DNA from: Bacteroidota bacterium
GTDB lineage: Bacteria > Bacteroidota > Bacteroidia > Bacteroidales > TTA-H9
NCBI GenBank assembly: GCA_003250395.1
Contig: QKGM01000007.1
Location: forward strand, 95,827 to 159,826
Length of the DNA stretch: 64,000 nucleotides
Direction: 5' to 3'
Part shown: piece by piece, positions 10,068-18,961 of the stretch
Numbering within the stretch: the stretch's first letter is position 1
Layout of the letters: each line of letters begins with the position of its first letter
Position numbers and translations under genes: made by a program
Notes under the pieces: model-generated
What the model was told of the DNA's origin: nothing
The model's database searches: none
The model's input: the letters and a program-made list of their open reading frames with translations, nothing else

Positions 10068-10945
10068 TCAGGACTTTACAGACTATTCTTCACCATGAAT
10101 TTTTTCTCTACGGTTCTCTCTTGTAAAGTGGATGTATTCATGTAATGTATCCTCTCTTTACATTATTATTTGATAAATAGTCATGTCTATAGATGGCTAA
10201 AGGTACCCCGACGATACAAAAGTTTTCAATAAATTCATTTTTGAAAGGTTTTCATCTTGTTGAAAGTGGGTCTGACAGAGTTTTTATTACAGGCTGTTTA
10301 ATACCCATGCAGATGATAATGAATCGCAGTATGCCTGGTTACAGATTCTTTTGAGAAGTTAGTAATTCAACAGGCTCAACCGATATTTTCGCCACCGAAA
10401 CAAATCAACTAACAGAAAGTGCTGATAAATAGTCTGCCAGTTCAAAATGACCGGCATCGGCTATCCTGTGCTTTCATCAATCCATTACCATGAATGACCT
10501 CAAAAAGAATGACTGGAGCTCATAAGCTGATACCTTGAATAACAGATATTAAATATATAGTCGCTTCGTTGTCGCTTCGTTGTCGCTTCGAAGCTCGACC
10601 GTATAATTACGAAAGGAAGATGGAGCTATATCGAAAGCAAAATATCTTTGAAAATACTTCCATCCCTTCCCGATTAATCAGGTTTACTGCAATAAGTAGT
10701 AGAAGACTTAGAATAACAATCTGCTGAAAGCACTCTTTTTCTATCTAAACCCTATATAAAATATGGCTACAGTTGCTTGTACCTGTTGTTACTACATTAT
10801 ATTAGGAGGGTGCCAGAACACCATGAAGACTTTTGTTACCACAATACTGGTTAAGAAGATAGCCTGGTTTTTCGCCGCTTCATTTATAGTAAACTTCTTA
10901 TAGCAATCATAACCAGATAATAAAGAGGAGGTAATCCATAAGCAT
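10068..10945. other. Non-coding stretch downstream of tadA
   Basis: About 880 bases with no convincing gene on either strand; stops are frequent in all frames. It contains an 11-base tandem repeat (10560-10590). A minus-strand frame of 66 codons (10792-10992) runs through the ferritin terminator and has no recognisable features, so I do not call it. tadA and the ferritin gene converge on this region. Confidence 0.5.
10560..10590. repeat. 11-base tandem repeat, nearly three copies
   Basis: The unit GTCGCTTCGTT occurs at 10560-10570 and 10571-10581, with a third copy (GTCGCTTCG) ending at 10590, where the last two bases differ. It lies in non-coding DNA. Copy number is too low and the unit too short for CRISPR. 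It may be a slippage-prone minisatellite. Confidence 0.7.
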
Positions 10946-10974
10946 AAAAAAAGCCCGACAGAAAGTGTCAGGCT
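10946..10974 (-). terminator. Rho-independent terminator of the ferritin gene
   Basis: On the minus strand a 9-base stem (AGCCTGACA / TGTCGGGCT, one G-U pair) with a 5-base loop is followed by a run of T, 24 bases after the ferritin stop codon. Confidence 0.8.
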
Positions 10975-10997
10975 ATATTTACACGATATCAAAAATA

Positions 10998-11522
10998 CTA
11001 TTGCTCCGTGGAGGAAGTAGTTGCACGTGCGGAAGCCATTGTAGTTAACTCCTTATCGATGTGGAAGAGCCCACCCGATTGACCATCTCCGGCAAGGTTA
11101 AGTTTATCTAGAATTCCACGCATGGTGCTTTCTTCTTCAATTTGTTCATTAATGAACCATTGGAGAAAATTTCCGGTGGTAAAATCTTTTTCATCAAAAC
11201 TTACTCCGTATAACTCATTGATAGAGGCTGTGATATATTCCTCATGCTTCATTACCTGCTCAAATACGTCTTTTAATGATTTGTATTCAGGTTTTGGCAT
11301 ATCGAGTGCCGACATGATGGCATGACCGCTACGGTCGTTGAGGTAATGGACAAACTTGAGCATATGCATACGTTCTTCCTCAGCCTGGGCATAGAGGAAA
11401 GCAGCAGCGCCAGGAAATCCAGTCACTTCACACCAGGATGCCATGGCAAGATAGAGCCTTGAACTGTGTTCTTCGCGTTTTATCTGTTCATTTACAGCAG
11501 CTTCTACTCGTTTGTTAATCAT
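10998..11522 (-). CDS. ftnA: Ferritin
   Basis: Non-haem bacterial ferritin of 174 residues, the usual size, forming a 24-subunit shell that oxidises Fe(II) and stores iron in the cytoplasm. Ferroxidase-centre residues are visible: Glu17 in REEHSS, the EEERMHM segment (Glu50, His53 region) in helix B, and the NEQIEEE motif near residue 126 in helix D. The C-terminal tail is Ala/Ser/Thr-rich. It lies 60 bases downstream of atpG on the same strand. I see no clear promoter or terminator in that gap, so it could be partly cotranscribed with the ATP synthase genes, but its own terminator follows it. No metal-responsive operator is recognisable. Confidence 0.93.
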   Translation of the reverse strand: MINKRVEAAVNEQIKREEHSSRLYLAMASWCEVTGFPGAAAFLYAQAEEERMHMLKFVHYLNDRSGHAIMSALDMPKPEYKSLKDVFEQVMKHEEYITASINELYGVSFDEKDFTTGNFLQWFINEQIEEESTMRGILDKLNLAGDGQSGGLFHIDKELTTMASARATTSSTEQ

Positions 11523-11582
11523 AGCTAGTTAATATTAATTTATTTATTATTAGCATGGTCGGGTTTGTACTGAAGGTTGAAA

Positions 11583-12467
11583 TTACCCTTTCTGTGCTTC
11601 TGCACCACCGACAATTTCAATGATTTCGTTTGTAATAGCACTCTGACGTGCCTTGTTGTATGACAGTTTTAGCTGTTTGATCAATTCACCGGCATTATCG
11701 GTGGCCTGGTGCATGGCGGTCATTCTGGCCCCTTGTTCTGAGGCGAAAGAGTCGATAAAAGCCTTATAAACCTGAAGGGTAAGTGCTTTGGGAATGATCT
11801 CGTCAAGGATCTCCTTTTTCCCGGGTTCAAAAATATAATCAGCATGTGTATTGGAAGCCGTACTAGCGGCTTCAGGAACAGGCAGCGGGAGTAACTGTTC
11901 TGTAACAAGTAGTTGAACTGCTGCATTTTTGAACTGGTTGTACACCATTACAATCTGATCATACTCTCCTTTAGCATAAAAGTCCATTAATCTACCAGCG
12001 AGGGGAGCTATTTTCGCGAACGACATCTTCTCAAACAACTCATCATGGCGTTCCACAACAGGGTATCCACGCCTGATGAAGAAGTCGGTCGCGTGTTTTC
12101 CTGCGCTCAGAATACTAAGATTTCCCTGTTCATAGTAGCTGGCGAAATTGGTTTCCACCAGGTTTTTTACGGCCTTAATCACGTTGGAGTTAAATGCACC
12201 ACATAGACCACGGTTTGATGCAAGCACTACGATAAGTACTTTTTTGACAGGCTTGGGAGTTATGAAAGGGTTTTCGGCCTGTTCGCCCAGATTTTGCTGC
12301 AGATTTTGCAAAATACCAGTCATCTTAACTGCATATGGCCTTAAAGCAATAATGGCCTGCTGGGCTCTACGCAGTTTTGAGGCCGCAACCATTTTCATGG
12401 CGCTGGTAATCTGTTGGGTCGATTTCACCGACTCTATGCGCAGGCGAACCTCTTTTAAATTGGGCAT
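11583..12467 (-). CDS. atpG: ATP synthase subunit gamma
   Basis: Central-shaft subunit of F1, 294 residues. The conserved N-terminal helix (NLKEVRLRIESVKSTQQIT with AMKMVAASKLRRAQ) and the C-terminal helix (ARMTAMHQATDNA with YNKARQ and ITNEIIEIVGG) form the coiled coil that turns inside the alpha/beta hexamer. It is the last gene of the atpBEFHAG run, 13 bases after atpA. Genes for beta and epsilon do not follow; the next gene is ferritin. Confidence 0.97.
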   Translation of the reverse strand: MPNLKEVRLRIESVKSTQQITSAMKMVAASKLRRAQQAIIALRPYAVKMTGILQNLQQNLGEQAENPFITPKPVKKVLIVVLASNRGLCGAFNSNVIKAVKNLVETNFASYYEQGNLSILSAGKHATDFFIRRGYPVVERHDELFEKMSFAKIAPLAGRLMDFYAKGEYDQIVMVYNQFKNAAVQLLVTEQLLPLPVPEAASTASNTHADYIFEPGKKEILDEIIPKALTLQVYKAFIDSFASEQGARMTAMHQATDNAGELIKQLKLSYNKARQSAITNEIIEIVGGAEAQKG

Positions 12468-12480
12468 TGGTCAGTGGGGT

Positions 12481-14064
12481 TTATTTTTCGTATTTGCGGG
12501 ATACCTCTTTGGCAAGTTCTTCAAGACGGTTAATTACTTCATCTGTGAGTTGACCCGCTTTAAGAGTTTTTAATGCTTCGGGTGAATGAACTTCCAACTG
12601 GTGCAGGAATTCAAGTTCGAAATCATGAATTCTGTTAACTGGTACCTTGAGCAGAAGACCACGTGTTCCGCAGAAAAGAATAGCAATTTGCTTCTCAACA
12701 GTCATGGGGCTGAATTGACCCTGTTTGAGGATTTCAACATTGCGCTTCCCTTTGTCAAGAACAGCCATGGTAGCAGCATCGAGATCGGAACCAAACTTGG
12801 CGAAGGCTTCCAGTTCACGATATTGAGCCTGATCAATTTTAAGGGTGCCGGCTACTTTCTTCATTGATTTGATCTGTGCATTACCCCCAACACGCGAAAC
12901 AGAAATGCCAACGTTGATTGCCGGCCTTACTCCTGAATTAAAGAGATTAGATTCTAGGAAAATCTGTCCATCTGTTATAGAAATCACGTTTGTAGGGATA
13001 TATGCAGAAACGTCACCAGCCTGAGTTTCAATTATAGGTAAGGCAGTAAGCGAGCCTCCTCCTTTAACTATTGGCTTGATAGAATCCGGTAAATCGTTCA
13101 TATTGGCCGCGATATCATCAGAATCAATAATCTTTGCAGCACGTTCAAGCAACCGACTATGCAAGTAAAAGACGTCGCCCGGATATGCTTCACGTCCTGG
13201 TGGGCGACGAAGGAGTAATGAAACTTCCCTATAAGCAACTGCTTGTTTTGACAGGTCATCATAGATTACAAGGGCTGGACGTCCTGAATCGCGGAAATAT
13301 TCCCCTATAGCTGCACCTGCAAAAGGAGCGTAAAATTGCATAGCAGCAGGGTCAGACGCTGTAGCCATTACAATGGTTGTATAGGCTAAGGCGCCATGCT
13401 CTTCTAAGGTTCTCATCACATTAGCTACTGTGGAGCCTTTCTGACCGATAGCAACATATATACAATAAACGGGTTCACCTTTTTCGTAGAATTCACGTTG
13501 ATTGATTATTGTATCGATAGCTATAGCAGATTTTCCTGTCTGTCGGTCTCCAATAATTAATTCACGTTGTCCACGTCCAATAGGGATCATGGCATCTATC
13601 GCCTTAATACCGGTTTGGAGAGGTTCATTTACTGGACGGCGAAAAATGACACCAGGTGCTTTTCGTTCGAGAGGCATCTCGTAGAGTTGCCCTTTGAGAG
13701 CCCCTTTTCCGTCAACGGGATTGCCAAGAGTATCAACAACCCTGCCAAGTAAACCCTCTCCAACTTTAAGGGAGGCGATACGACCTGTTCTCTTTACGGT
13801 ATCACCCTCTTTGATTTGGGTTGATTCACCTAGAAGCACAGCTCCTACATTGTCTTCTTCAAGATTGAGAACGATTGCCATCAGGTTCTCTTTCTCAAAT
13901 TCTATGAGTTCGCCCGACTGGGCATTAGTCAATCCGTAGATACGGGCAATGCCATCACCTATCTGCAACACCACACCCACTTCTTCCAGTTCAGACTGGC
14001 TTTTATGGCCGGCTAACTGTTGCCTGAGAATGGCCGATACTTCTGCAGGTTTAATTTCTGCCAT
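12481..14064 (-). CDS. atpA: ATP synthase subunit alpha
   Basis: Non-catalytic nucleotide-binding subunit of F1, 527 residues. Visible features are the N-terminal beta-barrel (about 25-95), the P-loop GDRQTGKS near residue 170, the [21 protein letters not shown] segment that includes the alpha signature region, and the [14 protein letters not shown] motif (here [10 protein letters not shown]) near residue 375, which holds the Arg finger contacting the catalytic site in beta. It lies between atpH (13 bases) and atpG (13 bases), as in the standard order. Confidence 0.98.
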   Translation of the reverse strand: MAEIKPAEVSAILRQQLAGHKSQSELEEVGVVLQIGDGIARIYGLTNAQSGELIEFEKENLMAIVLNLEEDNVGAVLLGESTQIKEGDTVKRTGRIASLKVGEGLLGRVVDTLGNPVDGKGALKGQLYEMPLERKAPGVIFRRPVNEPLQTGIKAIDAMIPIGRGQRELIIGDRQTGKSAIAIDTIINQREFYEKGEPVYCIYVAIGQKGSTVANVMRTLEEHGALAYTTIVMATASDPAAMQFYAPFAGAAIGEYFRDSGRPALVIYDDLSKQAVAYREVSLLLRRPPGREAYPGDVFYLHSRLLERAAKIIDSDDIAANMNDLPDSIKPIVKGGGSLTALPIIETQAGDVSAYIPTNVISITDGQIFLESNLFNSGVRPAINVGISVSRVGGNAQIKSMKKVAGTLKIDQAQYRELEAFAKFGSDLDAATMAVLDKGKRNVEILKQGQFSPMTVEKQIAILFCGTRGLLLKVPVNRIHDFELEFLHQLEVHSPEALKTLKAGQLTDEVINRLEELAKEVSRKYEK

Positions 14065-14077
14065 TATATATCAATTT

Positions 14078-14635
14078 TTAAAATTGTCTGACGTATAGAT
14101 TTTCCTGAAATTCTTTTCGAAGTTCTTTCACCTGACGCAACAGGGATGCGTCATAACGTTGGTCGTTCCAGTCGAGGATAAAACCGCCTACCAGGCCAGG
14201 ATTAACGACCTCCTGAAGTTCTAATTTGTTGCCTAGTGTTTCTTTTAATTGTTCCAACAATTGATCACGGTTTCCTTTACTTAAAGGAACAGCGGAAGTA
14301 ACACGAACAACAACAATACCCATAAATTCATTGTAGAGAACACCAACCTGTTCGGCAACCAGTTCAAGATACTGTTCACGTTCGTGTCTGGTAAGCAGTG
14401 TCATAAACCGAATGCTAAGATCCTGCATATGGTCTGAAAACAACGAATTTAAAACATTGATCTTTTTATACGCCGGAATCACTGGACTGTTAAGCATTGT
14501 TCTGAAGTCGCTGTGTTGCTTAATAACAGTAATCAATTGGTTAAAGTCTTCTGCAACTTTTTTCGTAAGGTTGAGTTCCCGGGCAACAGAAAATAGCGCC
14601 AAAGCATACCGGCGGGCCAGTTGGTTTTCTTTCAT
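14078..14635 (-). CDS. atpH: ATP synthase subunit delta (OSCP)
   Basis: Peripheral-stalk subunit of 185 residues that joins the b-subunit stalk to the top of F1. The helical N-terminal domain begins with ARRYALALFSVA, and the C-terminal part holds the family segment near residue 150 (NPGLVGGFIL), followed by the DASLLRQVKELRKEF helix. It sits between atpF (20 bases) and atpA (13 bases). Length and order are normal for the phylum. Confidence 0.95.
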   Translation of the reverse strand: MKENQLARRYALALFSVARELNLTKKVAEDFNQLITVIKQHSDFRTMLNSPVIPAYKKINVLNSLFSDHMQDLSIRFMTLLTRHEREQYLELVAEQVGVLYNEFMGIVVVRVTSAVPLSKGNRDQLLEQLKETLGNKLELQEVVNPGLVGGFILDWNDQRYDASLLRQVKELRKEFQENLYVRQF

Positions 14636-14655
14636 TGTTTGAAGATTTTCAACTG

Positions 14656-15150
14656 TTAATTGATTTTTATCTCATTGATAAGCTTTTGAACCAGGACATC
14701 CTGTTTTTCTGCAGATGTGAGTCGTTCGCGAATGAGCCTTTCTGCTACTTCGATGCTTAGTGTGGCAATTTCGTTTTTTAGCTCGGTAATCGCCGACATC
14801 TTTTCATTTTTAATTGCTTCCTGAGCAGACTCAATCAAACGGTTATATTCACGACCTGCTTTTTCACGGGCCTCTTCTATCAGTTTCTCTCTGATTTGCC
14901 GGGCATCTTTCAGGATGGCATCACGCTCTTCTTTAGCCTGATTGAGCAACTCAACGTTATGCGCCTGCAATTGCTTCATCTCGTCGCGTGCTTTATCGGC
15001 TTCATGAAGTGCCTCCTCGATGGATTTTTCACGTTCTTTAAGCATTGACATGATAGGCTTCCAAGCAAACTTTGTTAAAACGAAAAGCAACAGACCAAAC
15101 GAAAGGGTCATCCAGAATATCAGACCAATTCCCGGGGTTACTAATTCCAT
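14656..15150 (-). CDS. atpF: ATP synthase subunit b
   Basis: Peripheral-stalk subunit of 164 residues: one N-terminal membrane helix (about residues 8-27, GLIFWMTLSFGLLLFVLTKF) followed by a long charged coiled coil that reaches up to F1. It is separated from atpE by 95 bases, the largest gap in this operon, which hold a strong intercistronic hairpin. Only one b gene is present, so the stalk is presumably a b homodimer. Confidence 0.95.
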   Translation of the reverse strand: MELVTPGIGLIFWMTLSFGLLLFVLTKFAWKPIMSMLKEREKSIEEALHEADKARDEMKQLQAHNVELLNQAKEERDAILKDARQIREKLIEEAREKAGREYNRLIESAQEAIKNEKMSAITELKNEIATLSIEVAERLIRERLTSAEKQDVLVQKLINEIKIN

Positions 15151-15189
15151 ATACCAAATTATTTTTAAGGTTTAATTTCGATAAATTGA

Positions 15190-15231
15190 GGGGCTCTGTC
15201 CGATAACCAACCGTTATCCGACAGAGTCCCC
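15190..15231 (-). promoter_or_regulatory. Intercistronic hairpin between atpE and atpF
   Basis: A near-perfect inverted repeat: GATAAC/GTTATC, a C/C mismatch, TCTGTC/GACAGA, then GGGG/CCCC, around a 5-base CAACC loop. It lies just after the atpE stop in the transcript. No T-run follows on the minus strand, so it is not a simple terminator. Hairpins in this position can protect the upstream message or reduce read-through. Either would favour the c subunit, which is needed in many copies per enzyme (inference). Confidence 0.7.
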
Positions 15232-15245
15232 GACTGGCTTGTGAA

Positions 15246-15506
15246 TCAGATGAACAATATAAGCAAACACACCACAATAGCAAAGAAGGCAACACCTTCA
15301 ATGAGTGCGGCGGCTACAATCATATTCGTTCTGATGTCGCCGGTAGCTTCAGGCTGGCGTGCAATCGACTCAAGGGCGCGGGCGCCGATGTTGCCGATAC
15401 CAAGGGCAGCACCTAAAACTGAAATACCAGCTCCAATCGCTGCTCCAAATTTTGCGTAGGGAGTCAGATCAGCGGCAGCCTGTAATAATACGGATAATAG
15501 TGACAT
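15246..15506 (-). CDS. atpE: ATP synthase subunit c
   Basis: Ring-forming proteolipid of 86 residues: two membrane helices (about 18-44 and 60-86) joined by the polar RQPE loop at 50-53. The ion-binding carboxylate is Glu70 in ALIEGVAFF. The residue after it is Gly, and helix 1 has Ile where Na+-type rings carry Gln, so the Na+ ligand set (Gln, Glu-Ser) is absent. A proton-driven ring is the likely reading. It lies between atpB (46 bases) and atpF (95 bases with a hairpin). Confidence 0.96.
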   Translation of the reverse strand: MSLLSVLLQAAADLTPYAKFGAAIGAGISVLGAALGIGNIGARALESIARQPEATGDIRTNMIVAAALIEGVAFFAIVVCLLILFI

Positions 15507-15552
15507 ATAAACTTGAATTTAAAATGGTTATACAATTATTAATTATTGAACG

Positions 15553-16674
15553 CTATCCGTGATGTTCTTCTGTTGCCATCCCGAAGTATATCGCCGATAA
15601 CAGTGTGAATACATAAGCCTGAATGAGAGCTACCAGACATTCAAGCAAACCCATGAAGATGGCAAAAACAACAGAAACAACTGAAACGCCATAGCCAGTA
15701 AACGGGTTCATGTTACCGAAAATAAAAATAAGACTCATGAAGCCAAGAATGATGATATGACCTGCTGTAATATTTGCAAACAGACGAACCATCAATACAA
15801 AAGGCTTAGTAAATACACCAACGAGTTCAACAATCGGCATCAGCGGAACAGGAAGTTTCAGCCACCAGGGGACTCCTGGTGCATTAAATATATGTTTCCA
15901 ATAGGCTTTATTTCCAGATATAGTGGTGATAGCAAAAGTGAAAAGTGCCAATACTGCTGTTACGCTGATATTGCCTGTTACATTAGCTCCCCCGGGGAAA
16001 AATGGAATCAGTCCCAAGAGGTTATTCAGAAAAATAAAGAAAAAGATCGTAAGCAGATATGGTGTAAATCTTTCGTAATGGTGACCAATGGATGCTTTGG
16101 CAATATCATCACGGATAAAAATAATTAGAGGTTCAAAAAGGGATTGAATCCCTTTCGGGGCGTGACCACGGGTTCGCTTGTAGTTTTTGGCGATAATAAT
16201 AAACAGAATAGCGATGAGCAGAGAGCTCATGAATACGGAAAGGACGTTTTTAGTGATTGAGAAATCAAGGGGCAGGATGGGGTTGATAACTTCTTTCCCA
16301 TCTGAACCATTTATAACATTGACTACCTTGCCCTTATATGGCCCTTCACTCATTAGTCTGAATCCTCTATAAGCATCATTACCATGGTGGAAATTAGAAC
16401 TGCTGAAGGAATATAATTGGCCGTTGTGCCAAAGTATGATCGGTAGGGGTATAGTGATGTGAGTATGACCAACAACAGCAATATGCCATTCATGGGCATC
16501 GACTACATGGTCGACAATCATTTCACCTGCAGCGAAGGCTTCCTGTTCTGAGGAAAGGTGGTTCTGTTGAAGCGCTGGTTCTCCCTGAACAACAGTTGAT
16601 ATCATAATTCCGGCCAACAATAAAGCTCGGTAGGGCACAAGTTGGGACAGGGCTTGTTTTAAAGTTCTTTTCAT
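15553..16674 (-). CDS. atpB: ATP synthase subunit a
   Basis: Membrane stator subunit of 373 residues that carries the proton half-channels. The essential Arg is Arg297 in VRLFANITAGH, followed by the terminal helix with LIQAYVFTLLSAIYFG. As in many Bacteroidota it is longer than the E. coli protein: residues 1-30 look like a signal peptide (ALLLAGIMISTVVQG), and a soluble N-terminal domain of about 110 residues precedes the first conserved helix. It is the first gene of the operon on the minus strand. No atpI precedes it; the next gene upstream in position is pyk. Confidence 0.95.
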   Translation of the reverse strand: MKRTLKQALSQLVPYRALLLAGIMISTVVQGEPALQQNHLSSEQEAFAAGEMIVDHVVDAHEWHIAVVGHTHITIPLPIILWHNGQLYSFSSSNFHHGNDAYRGFRLMSEGPYKGKVVNVINGSDGKEVINPILPLDFSITKNVLSVFMSSLLIAILFIIIAKNYKRTRGHAPKGIQSLFEPLIIFIRDDIAKASIGHHYERFTPYLLTIFFFIFLNNLLGLIPFFPGGANVTGNISVTAVLALFTFAITTISGNKAYWKHIFNAPGVPWWLKLPVPLMPIVELVGVFTKPFVLMVRLFANITAGHIIILGFMSLIFIFGNMNPFTGYGVSVVSVVFAIFMGLLECLVALIQAYVFTLLSAIYFGMATEEHHG

Positions 16675-16844
16675 GATAATGAATCTCAGTTTTGGAGCTG
16701 ATAATCGTATGCAAGATTACTAAAAATAAAGGAAACCCCGAAGTGTTCAGGTTCAATTTTTTTACTTACCCGATTGCAATCGTGTGCTTCACGAACAACA
16801 ACATATTGCAAAAGTTCAAGAGTCAGCTAATTTCGTGAGATATC

Positions 16845-18266
16845 TCAAACTGATGCAAGGTATAGCATGTTTGTTTTTCCTTTTGCGCTTAGAGGAAAAC
16901 TAGCAAGGTGGATGACGACATCGCCCTTATCAAGCCACCTGTTACGGGAAAGAGCCAGACGCATCATTTCCGTGTAATCAACTGTTTTGGAGGGTTTAGG
17001 AAGGAAGAAAGCTTCAACCCCCCAAAGAAGTTTCAGCCTGGATGTTAGCCATGGATTATCAGTAAAGATAAAAATTCTTGCTTTAGGTCTGTGAGCTGAT
17101 AGTCTGAAGGCTGTATAACCGGTATGTGTGTAGGCTGTAATTGCTTTCGCATTAGTTTCAGTTGCCAGTTGAGTTGCATTTTGAATGAGGGTATCCGTGA
17201 TGAATCTTTCGGTTGTCCCCGGGTAAGCTTCTCTGTTGTTTTGGTTTACCTCACCCGATAATTCTATTCGGTTGATAACCCGTTGCATGGTTTCAACTGA
17301 TTCTATTGGATGAAGGCCTGTTGCTGTTTCGCCACTTAGCATCAAGGTATCAGCACCATCTAGAACCGAGTTTGCTATATCATTGACTTCAGCCCTCGTA
17401 GGCTGCAGGCTGGCCATCATCCCTTCGAGCATTTGTGTAGCTACTATGACTGGTTTGGCAGCCGAAATACATTTTCTTACAATTTCTTTCTGGATAACAG
17501 GAAGGCGCTCAAAAGGGACTTCAACACCAAGGTCACCTCTCGCAATCATTATGGCATCGGAAACCTTCAGAATTTCGTCAAAATTGTCTACTGCTTCGGG
17601 TTTTTCAATTTTGGCAATAATTCCGGGTTGATTCATGTTGCCAGATTGTTGAATAAGTACTCTTACTTCTTCAATGTCATTGGGAGAACGGACGAAAGAA
17701 AGAGCAAGCCAATCAATCTCGAGTTCAATGGCAAGCTTAATATTTTCTTTATCATTTTCTGTGAGTGCAGGAACATTTAGTTGAGTCTCCGGGAAATTGA
17801 CTCCTTTCCGTGATGTCAGCAGTCCTCCGGAAATTACTTTCGCAATGAGCTTGTCCGCTCCTTCTGAACCTGTGATTTGAAGAGCTATTTTCCCATCGTC
17901 AATAAGAATACGCTCTCCGATTCTGGTATCATTTATTAATCCATGATAATTTATATATACAAGATCTTCATTGCATTGGCACGGATTGTTGGTAAGGACT
18001 ATGTCATGATTTGAATGTAAGATAACACCAGAGGAAGGTGTCTCGCCTGTTCTGATTTTAGGTCCCTGAAGGTCAAAAAGTAACGCTGGCATACGGCCAG
18101 AACGTTTCCCTGCCATACGCGCATTTGTAACCCTGGAACGCCATTCTGGAGGACCCTGATGGGAAAGGTTAATACGGAAGACATCTACCCCGGCGTGGAT
18201 CATATCAGCCATGGTTTCAATGGCTTCACATGCCGGACCCAATGTGGCAATGATTTTCGTTTTCAT
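16845..18266 (-). CDS. pyk: Pyruvate kinase
   Basis: Last step of glycolysis, phosphoenolpyruvate + ADP to pyruvate + ATP; 473 residues, a normal length without the extra PEP-utiliser domain. Visible are the start KTKIIATLGPA, the substrate-binding region FDLQGPKIRTGE near residue 65, the catalytic segment AKIEKPEAVDNF near residue 215, the metal-binding IMIARGDLGVE and the family loop MLEGMMASLQPTRAEVNDIANSVLDG's central part. Its ATG overlaps the TGA of the upstream IPExxxVDY gene (ATGA), so the two are translationally coupled. Confidence 0.97.
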   Translation of the reverse strand: MKTKIIATLGPACEAIETMADMIHAGVDVFRINLSHQGPPEWRSRVTNARMAGKRSGRMPALLFDLQGPKIRTGETPSSGVILHSNHDIVLTNNPCQCNEDLVYINYHGLINDTRIGERILIDDGKIALQITGSEGADKLIAKVISGGLLTSRKGVNFPETQLNVPALTENDKENIKLAIELEIDWLALSFVRSPNDIEEVRVLIQQSGNMNQPGIIAKIEKPEAVDNFDEILKVSDAIMIARGDLGVEVPFERLPVIQKEIVRKCISAAKPVIVATQMLEGMMASLQPTRAEVNDIANSVLDGADTLMLSGETATGLHPIESVETMQRVINRIELSGEVNQNNREAYPGTTERFITDTLIQNATQLATETNAKAITAYTHTGYTAFRLSAHRPKARIFIFTDNPWLTSRLKLLWGVEAFFLPKPSKTVDYTEMMRLALSRNRWLDKGDVVIHLASFPLSAKGKTNMLYLASV

Positions 18267-18820
18267 GGGTTTATGGATTTGGAGGATAGGTTGTCGCGGT
18301 TCCGGTCGATTATTGTTTCTGTTCTGGGCAGAGATGGTCTTGATTGACGAGAGAGTTCCATTAAATAGATTTCGAGGTCATATATAATGCTTGTAATTCT
18401 GTCAGTTGTTCTTTTACGTCTGGAGTCAATCTGCTTATCGTTTGAATGAATGAAGAGGGAGTAATCATCAGCCAGAAATACATCTTCAATGGTACCGCAG
18501 TTTGTCAGGATATTATTAAAAGTGTCTATTCGATGTGCACCTTTGTCGATAAGGAGATGTGGTTCAGCCATCCATTGGGTAAGGCGAGCGTTCCCGGTGA
18601 AGTAATACTCAGTGTATTCATCAGGATGGTAAGCAAAGAGAAAAAACCATTGAATTTCATTAAGGTAGTGTACTTGAAAAGTACCCAGACGTCTTAAATC
18701 CCAATGCAGAAGCCGGTTAATTCTGTAAACGAGTCTATAATCCGGCAAAGGGGTGGTGATACCAATCAGACGATAATCGTCGGAAGGATCAAAGCTGAGC
18801 CGGATTTTTCGTGAAGTCAT
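18263..18820 (-). CDS. IPExxxVDY-family protein
   Basis: A 185-residue soluble protein. I assign it to the Bacteroidota IPExxxVDY family from its position (pyk on one side, rnc-fabF-acpP on the other, the usual arrangement) and from the N-terminal segment GITTPLPDYRLVYRINRLL, which resembles the family's LxDYRL region. The naming motif is degenerate here (TIEDVFLADDYSLFI near residue 112). The function of the family is unknown. The C-terminal tail after residue 150 is rich in Arg, Ser and Asn and probably flexible. It overlaps pyk by 4 bases and has a good promoter upstream. Confidence 0.75.
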   Translation of the reverse strand: MTSRKIRLSFDPSDDYRLIGITTPLPDYRLVYRINRLLHWDLRRLGTFQVHYLNEIQWFFLFAYHPDEYTEYYFTGNARLTQWMAEPHLLIDKGAHRIDTFNNILTNCGTIEDVFLADDYSLFIHSNDKQIDSRRKRTTDRITSIIYDLEIYLMELSRQSRPSLPRTETIIDRNRDNLSSKSINP

Positions 18821-18882
18821 CTACTTAATTGTTTATACATCAATCAGAATATCTCGGACACAATATCATTCACCAGATATGC

Positions 18883-18913
18883 CAAAGATAGTAATCGTTG
18901 GCTATCTGTACAA
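18883..18913 (-). promoter_or_regulatory. Promoter of the IPExxxVDY-pyk operon
   Basis: On the minus strand TTG (18911-18913), 20 bases, then TATCTTTG (18883-18890). Both elements match the Bacteroidota primary sigma consensus (TTG, 19-23 bases, TAnnTTTG), 63 bases upstream of the start codon. Confidence 0.65.
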
Positions 18914-18961
18914 TAAGAAATTGGAAAGAGAGTAGTTTCAGAAGAGTATTAGTTGTTTTCT

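Noticed and set aside
10560..10590. Possible CRISPR-like repeat
   Set aside because: The 11-base unit repeats without spacers and no cas gene is in the window.
10792..10992. A 66-codon minus-strand frame next to the ferritin gene
   Set aside because: It reads through the ferritin terminator and has no family-like pattern or promoter.
15246..15506. A sodium-dependent ATP synthase
   Set aside because: Gly follows Glu70 and Ile replaces the Gln of Na+-type rings, so a proton-binding c subunit is more likely.
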